A stretch of DNA of 64,000 bases, taken from assembly GCA_905216195.1 (NCBI GenBank), contig CAJMSX010000008.1:14930-78929 (forward strand), written 5' to 3'. This document shows, one piece after another, positions 17,878 to 25,531 of the stretch (positions are counted from its first letter, which is position 1; each line of letters begins with the position of its first letter). The DNA comes from an uncultured bacterium. Its GTDB lineage: Bacteria; Bacteroidota; Bacteroidia; Bacteroidales; Marinifilaceae. The notes under the pieces are model-generated. The model was not told the DNA's origin, made no database searches, and saw only the letters and a program-made list of their open reading frames with translations. Position numbers and translations under genes: made by a program.

Positions 17878-19854
17878 ATGGCACCTGTATCCTTTCCTCT
17901 TTTTTCTGCGGTTTTGCTGGGAATGAGCCTTCTTTTTACCGGTTGTGACAAAAAAGAAGTGTATCAAACACCTCCGGAAAAAAATAAAGAAGATTATTTC
18001 GATTTTAAAACCATTCAAAGCGTTCCGGTACAGATCAACTATAATTTCAAAGGACTAAAAGATTACCGTATCCTCTTTGAAATCTATGATGAAAATCCTT
18101 GGATCAGGTCGACGGACGGTACAGTATCCAAGAAAGAACTGGAACCTGTTTTTCGCGCTGCAACCGATTCGGAAGGGAAATATTCCGGAAATATTGATAT
18201 TCCCGCCGATATCGAAACAGTATATATTACCTCCGATTATCCCGGAACCTTTCCTTGCGTAGAAGCGGATATTTCGCAAGGAGGCATAAAACTCGCCCCG
18301 TCGACCTTATCTTTACCGGCTTCCTCCGGCAGAGCTACGACTCCCGTTCAAAAAAGAGTTTATCCTGACGATATGTTAGTACTTGGAGACTGGGACGAAT
18401 GGGGATTACCGGACTATTTGCTTCCGGAAAAAGGAACCCCTCCCGCCGGATTGCTTTATGGAATTAAGGATGTTTTGTGCGGATGGAAAGACATACGGGA
18501 AAGTTATCCGGATCTGGTCCGGCAAAATGTGCGAATCCACACTTCCCTCAAGAAGAATACGAAAATCAAGCTTGTATTTTTGAACAGTACTGCATCGAAA
18601 AGAAATGTTATCGGCTATTATACTTATCCGACCGACACTCCTCCGACGGATCCCTCACAAATTCAACAAAAAATAGTAGCCTTCCCCCAGGCCGCTCTTT
18701 ATAGCAATGACGGCAAAACCCGTTTCGGGGCATTGGGTTTCGGGGATCAGATCCAACTGAAATACTGGGACGGAACGCAGTTTACTGACGAATTCCCTGC
18801 CGGAATAAGTATAGGTTGGTTCATCATCGAGTCAGGCTTTAATGCAGGCGACATCGATCCCAAACGGGCAGCAAGTAATATCCGTTATTCCGACCCTGCC
18901 TTGAATTCGGATCACTATCAGCGCGCCATAGCGCTTTACGATCCCCGGCAGGAAGGAGATATGATCGCTCTCGGATTTGAAGATGCCTGGAAAACAGCAA
19001 GCGGCGGAAATTTCGGGGATGCGTTGTTTTACCTGGATTTTGACAAACACGACGTAATAGATTCGGATCTTCCTCCGCTGGAAAATAATGACGGTCCTCA
19101 GGACGAAGAAAATGTTACGACTTATAAAGGCAGTCTCGTTTTCGAAGATATGTGGCCCAGACAGGGAGATTACGATATGAACGATGCCGTGATAGCCTAT
19201 GAATGCAAAATATACAAACGGGTGATCGGCAACCAGGTTTATAAGATCGTAGACGCTTTCACTCCCTATCACAACGGAGCCGTGTTCGCCAACGGATTCG
19301 GATATCAATTGACGAATATAGACCCGGCCAGCATAAAAAAAGTCACCATAACCGGACCTTCCGTTTCTTCCCATATGCAAGGCCAGCCGATGGAACCGGG
19401 CCAGGAACACCCCACTTTCGTCCTGTTCGACAATATGAAAGAATCCGCCAATAAGGGGACGTATACCGTTACAACGGAGTTCGCTTACGATTTAAACCCC
19501 GGTATTTTCAGTTCTTACCAGAATAACCTTTACAATCTCCCTCCTTATAATCCTTTTTTGATTATCGAATCGTATGCGGGAAGAGGAAAAGAAGTGCATC
19601 CGGTAAATTATCCACCCACTTCCCTGGCCGATCTTTCCCTGCTCGGTACGGAAGACGATAAAAGCCAGCCCGATAAAGGTTTATACTATGTATCGGATAA
19701 TTCTTTCCCGTTCGTCCTGAACCTTTCGGGAGTCAATCCGTTCGATTATCCCACCGAAGGGGTGCGCATAGATGAAGAATATCCGCAATACACGGGATGG
19801 GTAAACTCTAACGGGGCTCAAAACAAACAATGGTATAAGAATAAGAGAAAATAA
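17878..19854 (+). CDS. LruC-domain-containing lipoprotein
   Basis: 658 aa. The N-terminal lipoprotein signal ends 'LLFTGC|DKK'. The C-terminal ~270 residues carry the LruC/DUF4842-like domain, with its hallmark 'FEDMWPRQGDYDMNDAVI' and 'YHNGAVFANGFGYQL'. The middle holds a DUF4114-like segment ('GWFIIESGFNAG'). It is expected at the cell surface or periplasmic face of the outer membrane. The LruC name comes from a Leptospira lipoprotein; the biochemical role is unknown. It is monocistronic, with promoter and terminator close on either side. The in-frame start is supported by the signal peptide. Confidence 0.85.
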   Translation: MAPVSFPLFSAVLLGMSLLFTGCDKKEVYQTPPEKNKEDYFDFKTIQSVPVQINYNFKGLKDYRILFEIYDENPWIRSTDGTVSKKELEPVFRAATDSEGKYSGNIDIPADIETVYITSDYPGTFPCVEADISQGGIKLAPSTLSLPASSGRATTPVQKRVYPDDMLVLGDWDEWGLPDYLLPEKGTPPAGLLYGIKDVLCGWKDIRESYPDLVRQNVRIHTSLKKNTKIKLVFLNSTASKRNVIGYYTYPTDTPPTDPSQIQQKIVAFPQAALYSNDGKTRFGALGFGDQIQLKYWDGTQFTDEFPAGISIGWFIIESGFNAGDIDPKRAASNIRYSDPALNSDHYQRAIALYDPRQEGDMIALGFEDAWKTASGGNFGDALFYLDFDKHDVIDSDLPPLENNDGPQDEENVTTYKGSLVFEDMWPRQGDYDMNDAVIAYECKIYKRVIGNQVYKIVDAFTPYHNGAVFANGFGYQLTNIDPASIKKVTITGPSVSSHMQGQPMEPGQEHPTFVLFDNMKESANKGTYTVTTEFAYDLNPGIFSSYQNNLYNLPPYNPFLIIESYAGRGKEVHPVNYPPTSLADLSLLGTEDDKSQPDKGLYYVSDNSFPFVLNLSGVNPFDYPTEGVRIDEEYPQYTGWVNSNGAQNKQWYKNKRK

Positions 19855-19858
19855 GTTA

Positions 19859-19889
19859 CCCGGCGGATTCCGCCGGGCCTCTCTTTTTC
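19859..19889 (+). terminator. Terminator after the LruC gene
   Basis: The perfect stem CCCGGCGG/CCGCCGGG with loop ATT is followed by CTCTCTTTTT. It lies between convergent genes. Confidence 0.9.
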
Positions 19890-19945
19890 TCCCGGGAGCA
19901 TCCGACTTTCAAAGGGTGGAGACCATTTTACGTGCGGGCGGCTAT

Positions 19946-20986
19946 TCAGAAATTTTCAACCGTAGTGCTCCATTCTGCCCCGCTGATATCCGTTAAAATA
20001 AGGGCGTATTTTCCTTTAGGTAAATCTTTCAACAGCGGTTCCTGCAGCGTAAGTTGCGCCTTTGCTCCCAGAGGAATCACCAAGCTGTATTTTCCGGGGT
20101 GCACTTTCGCGATATACTGATTCCGGATTTCCTGCACCGGGAAATGAGCCAGGTCGCTTCCGTTCAGTTCCAGTACATTCCGTCCATCCGCATCCCTTAA
20201 ATGTATACCGATCAAAAACGAACCGTAAACATCCGCTCCCTCTACCCGGTACACCATAAAAGAAAGCCTTTCCGGAGATAGGAAAGCATCCGATATTTCG
20301 ATTTTAGGCTTCACGGATTTATTGTGCAAAGGTCCCCATACTCCCTGGTGAAAAGCCTGATTTGTGAAAAGTGCCAGCACTAAAATAAGAAAAGCCCCTG
20401 AAATCGTGAAAGACCGCAGAGAACGGGGCTTCCCCGGCAAAATACCCGAAGTAAGGAACGACACCCATCTCCGGTTCCGGACAAAAGCCAGACGGGATAA
20501 CATCCAGGCATCCAGCGAAAATCTTCCTCCTCCGCTTAAAAACACGGAAAACCCTCCTGCCACACCTAAAATACCGATCTGCCACTCGTCCAAACAAGTA
20601 GTTCCCAGCCAACCCGAACCTAAAAGAATTCCTGCCGCCAAACTTATAACCCCTATACTCATCAAACGGGTAAAAAAGCCTAACATAAAAAGCAAGCCCA
20701 CCACGCCTTCAATCAGGGTAAAAATCACCATGGCCCACCAAAGTGTATCCGGATTAGAAACCAGATACTCGATCAGCGGTTTTATGCCCAAAGAATTCGG
20801 TAAAAAATGATTAAACTTTTCTCCGATATAACCCGGAGCATCCGGAATCAACTTATTCTCCAGCACCAACCGTCTCCAGAAAGCTGAAAAGTAAGTCCAT
20901 CCGACCACCAAACGTAAGGATAAAGTGAATAGACCCGCCCAGGAATAAATCTCGAATTCATGCTGCTTGCTTTGAAATGTTTTCAT
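19946..20986 (-). CDS. DoxDA-type membrane protein (thiosulfate:quinone oxidoreductase small-subunit-like)
   Basis: 346 aa. The N-terminal ~185 residues have the DoxX/DoxD four-helix pattern ('LRLVVGWTYFSAFWRRLV', 'FTLIEGVVGLLFMLGFFTRL', 'LSGGGRFSLDAW'). After a further membrane segment near residue 200, the C-terminal ~140 residues look like the soluble DoxA domain ('KIEISDAFLSPERLSFMVYRV', 'AQLTLQEPLLKDLPKGKYAL'). In Acidianus, DoxD and DoxA are separate subunits of thiosulfate:quinone oxidoreductase; fusions are known in Bacteroidota. Activity here is inferred from family only. It follows a MarR regulator by 60 bp on the same strand, probably one operon. Confidence 0.82.
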   Translation of the reverse strand: MKTFQSKQHEFEIYSWAGLFTLSLRLVVGWTYFSAFWRRLVLENKLIPDAPGYIGEKFNHFLPNSLGIKPLIEYLVSNPDTLWWAMVIFTLIEGVVGLLFMLGFFTRLMSIGVISLAAGILLGSGWLGTTCLDEWQIGILGVAGGFSVFLSGGGRFSLDAWMLSRLAFVRNRRWVSFLTSGILPGKPRSLRSFTISGAFLILVLALFTNQAFHQGVWGPLHNKSVKPKIEISDAFLSPERLSFMVYRVEGADVYGSFLIGIHLRDADGRNVLELNGSDLAHFPVQEIRNQYIAKVHPGKYSLVIPLGAKAQLTLQEPLLKDLPKGKYALILTDISGAEWSTTVENF

Positions 20987-21046
20987 GATCGTAAATTTTA
21001 TATTTTTAAATTTTCATCCGTCAAGGTATTATCTCCCTCTTTCCCA

Positions 21047-21430
21047 TCATTTCCGCTCCGGTTTCGCCAGTCCCTCTTCTTCTTTTAAAAGTAGCTTCAA
21101 CAATTCCGGAATCTCTATCTCACTACACGCTATTTCTTTCAATTGTTCTCTTCCTTTTTCCGTCAAAGAAAAATACATTTGACGCTTATCGTCATTTCCC
21201 AGGATCCGTCTTACCCATCCCTTTTTCTCTACGGATTTGATCACTTTCGACGCATTGGAAGGAGTTAATCCCAATTGCCCGGCAATATCTCCGGAAGAAA
21301 GTTTCTCTACCTCGGAAAGGGTACACAGGAGCATGCCTTCGTTGAACCCTAAATGATGCATCTTTTCGAACCGCACTTCAAATTCGGCTATCGTACGATA
21401 AATCGTTCTGATTCTGCAAAATGTTTCCAT
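21047..21430 (-). CDS. MarR-family transcriptional regulator
   Basis: 127 aa with the MarR winged-helix pattern. Helices 'LSSGDIAGQLGLTPSNASKV' form the recognition region. The wing 'GWVRRILGNDDKRQMYFSLT' includes the conserved D-x-R and is followed by 'EKGREQL'. It lies directly upstream of the DoxDA-like gene on the same strand, so it is a candidate repressor of that operon. A single Cys near the N-terminus and one in the C-terminal helix could sense redox or sulfur species; that is speculation. Confidence 0.87.
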   Translation of the reverse strand: METFCRIRTIYRTIAEFEVRFEKMHHLGFNEGMLLCTLSEVEKLSSGDIAGQLGLTPSNASKVIKSVEKKGWVRRILGNDDKRQMYFSLTEKGREQLKEIACSEIEIPELLKLLLKEEEGLAKPERK

Positions 21431-21600
21431 AATTATTAACGCTGACTAAACTTTCCTCACCCTCTCCTCTTTTTCTCACCCCTTTCGCTTCCTCACTTCC
21501 CGGAAAACCCGGTTTTCTACCCTCTCCCTTCCCCGGCAACTTCCGGTTTCTGCAACCGCCTGGCGAAAACCAGACCGTTGCCCGGCATTTTTTAAAAAAC

Positions 21601-21834
21601 CTATTCCTGTTCTCTATTCTTTTCCGTCCTATCCTTGCTCTGCCGAAATAAACTAAAAAACAAGCCTCCCATAGCAGCTCCCCATAAAGTACTGATAAAA
21701 GGAGAAGAAGTTATCGGACAACTCCCTGTACTGCATCCTACAAATTTCCAATAGAAAAAACCAAACAGGGCTCCTATGACAACGCCCGACACAATAAAAC
21801 CGTATTTTTTCCAGATTCTTTTACGCATATTCAT
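21601..21834 (-). CDS. DUF6132-like small membrane protein
   Basis: 77 aa. Two hydrophobic segments flank a conserved 'YWKFVGCSTGSCPITSSPF' block with two cysteines, followed by 'STLWGAAMGGLFFSLF'. I recall this pattern as DUF6132, a small Bacteroidota membrane family often close to rhodanese or sulfur genes; no biochemical role is known. It is transcribed in the same direction as marR and the DoxDA gene, 170 bp upstream of marR. Confidence 0.75.
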   Translation of the reverse strand: MNMRKRIWKKYGFIVSGVVIGALFGFFYWKFVGCSTGSCPITSSPFISTLWGAAMGGLFFSLFRQSKDRTEKNREQE

Positions 21835-21916
21835 CTTTTATTTATCAAAATGTTTTTCTTCCCTTTCTCTATTTAATCATTTTCCGGTAAAAATATTTTC
21901 CACAGGAAATCATTGA

Positions 21917-21924
21917 CAAATATA
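21917..21924 (-). promoter_or_regulatory. Putative -7 box of the DUF6132-like gene
   Basis: CAAATATA on the plus strand reads TATATTTG on the minus strand, matching TAnnTTTG, about 85 bp before the start. The rest of the 300-bp divergent gap 21835-22134 is AT-rich with no gene seen. Confidence 0.45.
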
Positions 21925-22134
21925 CGATATATTTTTAAATAAAATAGATTTTCCAATGAAAATTAATTTTTTTCTATTTCTAAAACAGAAAAAGAGGTGA
22001 TTGTTCCCCCCCCAAGGAAGATTGTTTTTTAAAATTTACTCACAACCTTTAACTTTATATTTTTTACCTTTTAGGTTTACCTCCGTATATAGCTTACAAT
22101 CTATTATTTGAATACAATCTCTAAACGATCAGCT

Positions 22135-23373
22135 ATGAAAAAACTCACTACTTTTTTCTTTCTTTGTGTAATGAGCGGTTCGTTGATGGCACAAAAGGTG
22201 AACGTCGTCTCCGTCTCCGAAAAAAAAGACCTTCACAATTTTTATACCATGATGAAAGAGGCTTTCCCGTTAAAATATAACGATCCGACCTCTCCTCGCT
22301 TTATTTTTTTCGATGAGGACAGAAGATTTATTTTCGGGGTCGGCGGTTATGTACAGGTAACCGGAGTATACGATTTTAACGGTATGGACGACTATAATTA
22401 TTTTACCACTGCCGACATCGCCCCTAAAGGTCATCAGGACGGAAGCAGTTACGGTATTACGGTAGGACAATCCCGCTTATTTTTCAAGTTATTGGGAGAT
22501 ACGGATTTAGGCCGTTTGGTTTCCTATATTGAAATGGAATTTGAAGGTCCCTCTCAAACGCCCCGCCTGAATCAGGCTTTCATTCAATTCAAAGGATTTA
22601 CGGTCGGAAAAACCTGGAGTACTTTCTGCGATATGCCGGCTTTACCCACGACCATTGACGAAGAAGGGCCCAGCAGCGCTGTCGCTGTCCGGCAACCTCA
22701 AATCCGGTACACCTATAAATTCAATCCTCAATGGCAAGCCTCTTTGGCATTGGAATATGCAGATGCCGATTACACCAACCAACAGGACTATTATACCCAG
22801 ACCATCCGCCAAAGAATTCCCGATATCCCTCTGGCCATCAAATATTCTTTTAAACAGGGAGGTCATATTCAGGCTGCGGCCATTTTAAGAAACATCTATT
22901 ACCAGGATAATATTCAAGACAAAGATAAGTTGGTCACAGGCTGGGGGACTATGCTCAGCGGTGTACTTCCTTTGGGAAAAACCACCAAATTCATGTTCCA
23001 GGGGGTGTATGGAAAAGCGATAGCTAATTATATACAGGATATTGCCAACCTGGGATACGATCTGGTTCCCAATCCGAATATAAACGGACGTCTGAAAGCT
23101 TCGGCCATGTGGGGTGCTTTCGGAGCCATTCAACAAAACTGGTCGGAAAAACTTTATTCTTCCATCGTTTACAGTTATGCCCGCATGGAAAATATCGGAA
23201 GTCTGGATAGTACCAACTACAAATTCGCCCAATATGCAGGCATCAATCTGATGTGGAATTTTACGGAATACGGTACGACCGGAATCGAATATCTTTACGG
23301 GAGACGGAACGATTTCAATAAAGATTACGGAAACGGAAACCGCATCAATGTTATGATACAATACAGATTTTAA
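22135..23373 (+). CDS. DcaP-like outer-membrane porin
   Basis: 412 aa from the ATG at 22135. It starts a clear signal peptide (MKKLTTFFFLCVMSGSLMAQ); a more upstream in-frame ATG would add nine residues that spoil it. After a short N-terminal helix region, the protein shows alternating barrel strands ('FIFGVGGYVQVTGVYDF', 'GRLVSYIEMEFEG', 'LNQAFIQFKGFTVGKTWS') and ends in the terminal aromatic 'MIQYRF' recognised by the BAM machinery. The pattern resembles the DcaP trimeric porin family. The substrate is unknown. It is monocistronic, with a terminator after it. Confidence 0.82.
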   Translation: MKKLTTFFFLCVMSGSLMAQKVNVVSVSEKKDLHNFYTMMKEAFPLKYNDPTSPRFIFFDEDRRFIFGVGGYVQVTGVYDFNGMDDYNYFTTADIAPKGHQDGSSYGITVGQSRLFFKLLGDTDLGRLVSYIEMEFEGPSQTPRLNQAFIQFKGFTVGKTWSTFCDMPALPTTIDEEGPSSAVAVRQPQIRYTYKFNPQWQASLALEYADADYTNQQDYYTQTIRQRIPDIPLAIKYSFKQGGHIQAAAILRNIYYQDNIQDKDKLVTGWGTMLSGVLPLGKTTKFMFQGVYGKAIANYIQDIANLGYDLVPNPNINGRLKASAMWGAFGAIQQNWSEKLYSSIVYSYARMENIGSLDSTNYKFAQYAGINLMWNFTEYGTTGIEYLYGRRNDFNKDYGNGNRINVMIQYRF

Positions 23374-23381
23374 ACTGTACA

Positions 23382-23416
23382 GGTTGCGTCTGGAGGCGCA
23401 ACCTTATTTTTTATTT
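23382..23416 (+). terminator. Terminator after the porin gene
   Basis: The stem GGTTGCG/CGCAACC (23382-23388 and 23397-23403) is followed by TTATTTTTTATTT. Confidence 0.85.
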
Positions 23417-23509
23417 CTCCCAGCCGCCGAATCCATTTACACTCATTTATTTTCAATGGCTCTTCCTCTTTCTTAATTATTTATATTATTTTCGCACAAA
23501 ATATGAGAC

Positions 23510-24445
23510 ATGAGGGTTCATTACGGAACGGAAAATATTACGATCAGGTATCCGGTGGTTACGATGGGAAGTTTCGACGGCGTACATTTGGGACATGCCT
23601 GTGTGATCCGTCATTTAAAAGAAAAAGCTGCCAGCATCGGGGGAGAATCCGTCATTATCAGTTTCGAACCTCACCCGCGGGAAGTATTGTATCCTTTGGA
23701 AAAGAAACCCGGCATTTTGACCACCTTGGAAGAAAAGATTGCCATGCTGGAACAATACGGTGTAGATCACCTCATCATTCTTCGTTTTACACCTGAATTT
23801 GCTCAGCAGTCTTATAACGAATTTGTAAAGGGAATTCTAATCGATAAGCTGCAGATCAAGGGCCTGGTGGTTGGATACGACCATCGATTCGGCAAGAACC
23901 GGGCCGGAGATTTCCACAGTTTACAACAATTATCGGAAAAATACGGCTTTTTTTTAGAAAGAGAATCCGTTTTCGAAGCGGATCATGTCAACATCAGCTC
24001 TACAAAAATCAGGAATGCTTTACTCATAGGGGATATTGCCACCGTAAACCGTTATTTAGGATATCCTTATTCCCTTTCCGGAACAGTAGTTCACGGCCAA
24101 AAGCTCGGTCGCAAAATCGGCTTTCCCACAGCCAATATCCGGGTAGCTGAGGAAAGGAAACTTCTTCCGGCTTTAGGAGTTTATGCTGTACGGGCCTTTC
24201 TCCAGGAGAAAATATACGACGGAATGCTCAATATCGGTGTTCGCCCTACCATCAGCCGGGAGGGTATTATTTCCTGCGAAGTTCATCTTTTTGATTTCAA
24301 CCGGGATATTTACGAGGAAAATATCCGGATTCATTTTTATTCCCGACTGAGAGGAGAGCAGAAATTCAACGATATAGACGAACTACAAAAACAGATGGAA
24401 AAGGACAGGAGAAATGCCTTACGCCTGCTTCGTCCTTCCGCATAA
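23510..24445 (+). CDS. ribF: Bifunctional riboflavin kinase/FAD synthetase RibF
   Basis: 311 aa. The N-terminal nucleotidyltransferase domain has 'TMGSFDGVHLGH', with the GxFDGxHxGH adenylyltransferase motif. 'VVGYDHRFGKNRAGD' and 'ISSTKIRNAL' follow. The C-terminal flavokinase domain starts near residue 185, with 'GRKIGFPTANI' and 'YDGMLNIGVRPTI'. It converts riboflavin to FMN and then FAD. A near-consensus TATTTTCG at 23487-23494 could be its -7 box. It converges with the lipoprotein gene to the right. Confidence 0.95.
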   Translation: MRVHYGTENITIRYPVVTMGSFDGVHLGHACVIRHLKEKAASIGGESVIISFEPHPREVLYPLEKKPGILTTLEEKIAMLEQYGVDHLIILRFTPEFAQQSYNEFVKGILIDKLQIKGLVVGYDHRFGKNRAGDFHSLQQLSEKYGFFLERESVFEADHVNISSTKIRNALLIGDIATVNRYLGYPYSLSGTVVHGQKLGRKIGFPTANIRVAEERKLLPALGVYAVRAFLQEKIYDGMLNIGVRPTISREGIISCEVHLFDFNRDIYEENIRIHFYSRLRGEQKFNDIDELQKQMEKDRRNALRLLRPSA

Positions 24446-24514
24446 ACGAAAGCTCTTTTTGTTGCTCCGTCTCCCGCCTCCCGGCCGTTCCTCCGGCGAA
24501 ATTCTTCCCCTGGT

Positions 24515-25492
24515 TTAAAAATCGTAAAAACGGGCCGAAAGTTCGTCTACGCCTGCCCGGACCTTTTTCATCCCTTGCAGGACATAATCGGAGGGAGAAA
24601 CGTATTCTCCCTGTAGAATTTCCTCCACAATCCGTTTTATAGCCCATTCCCGCTCCCATTCGATTCCGGCTTCCCTATTGCGGCTTTGCCACAATTTCCA
24701 AACCGGGTCCGGTACTTGCTGCCACAAATCCGTATTAGTAATACGTTTCCCGTTTTTCACCACAGCATTGATACAACTACCCCAATCATATTTCCGAAGA
24801 AGCGTCCCGAAATCCATCTCTTTGGCATCATCATCGATAGCGAATCCCAAAGTTGCATAACTCTTTATAAGGGTAGGACCGGTCAGCGGCCGGTCAATAT
24901 CGATAGTATTCGTACCTATGGTACGGCTATAGGAACAATAAAGAGGTTCACCTTTTTTACCCATGGCATAATTGGCCTCCAAAGCATCCAATGCTCCTCT
25001 CAAAGGAGTCACCCGAAATACGAAAAGTACATGGGGAGTGATGGTTTCTCCCCAAGGAGTGACCATTTGTTCTTTTTCAACGTCAAGCAATTCGATCTGT
25101 ACATAGGTATCCAACGCATTCTCTTTCAGAAAATCTTTCCACTGATCACTGATAGCTTCCACCCGTGCCAGATAAGGTCCGTACTTACCGACCCATTCCT
25201 GACGGAGAGTTTCCTCGTGAGAGCGGATAAACTCCTCATCGTTAATCGTACGGTAAAATTTATAATAACGCTGATAAGTCAGATCGGCCCATTCCGCTCT
25301 TGGAAGCATGGTCCGGAGGTAATTTCTCCGGATTTTCACCTGAGCATAACAGGCACGGAAAGATTCTTCCTTTTTCGAAATCTTACTCAATTCTTCCGGA
25401 GTAAGCTCCTCCCCAACGGATTTATGAAGAGGATTACTACAGGCCGTCATCCATACGACCCCCAGTAATCCCCACAGTAAATTTATTTTCAT
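24515..25492 (-). CDS. Lipoprotein of unknown function
   Basis: 325 aa with a lipoprotein signal ending 'WMTAC|SN'. The rest is mostly soluble and helical, rich in charged and aromatic residues, with no motif I recognise. 'VTPLRGALDALEANYAM' and 'PVWKLWQSRNREAG' are distinctive stretches. It stands alone between convergent ribF and nrdJ, which is upstream on the same strand 39 bp away. Its own -7-like box lies at 25510-25517. Real coding is supported by length and the clean signal. Confidence 0.75.
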   Translation of the reverse strand: MKINLLWGLLGVVWMTACSNPLHKSVGEELTPEELSKISKKEESFRACYAQVKIRRNYLRTMLPRAEWADLTYQRYYKFYRTINDEEFIRSHEETLRQEWVGKYGPYLARVEAISDQWKDFLKENALDTYVQIELLDVEKEQMVTPWGETITPHVLFVFRVTPLRGALDALEANYAMGKKGEPLYCSYSRTIGTNTIDIDRPLTGPTLIKSYATLGFAIDDDAKEMDFGTLLRKYDWGSCINAVVKNGKRITNTDLWQQVPDPVWKLWQSRNREAGIEWEREWAIKRIVEEILQGEYVSPSDYVLQGMKKVRAGVDELSARFYDF

Positions 25493-25509
25493 CTGGTATA
25501 TGCGTTTTC

Positions 25510-25517
25510 CAAAAATA
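25510..25517 (-). promoter_or_regulatory. Putative -7 box of the lipoprotein gene
   Basis: CAAAAATA on the plus strand reads TATTTTTG on the minus strand, 18 bp before the ATG at 25492. Confidence 0.4.
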
Positions 25518-25531
25518 TTTCCCGGCCAAAA

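Noticed and set aside
24686..25468. 260-codon plus-strand ORF
   Set aside because: It is a shadow of the minus-strand lipoprotein, which has a proper signal peptide and lipobox.
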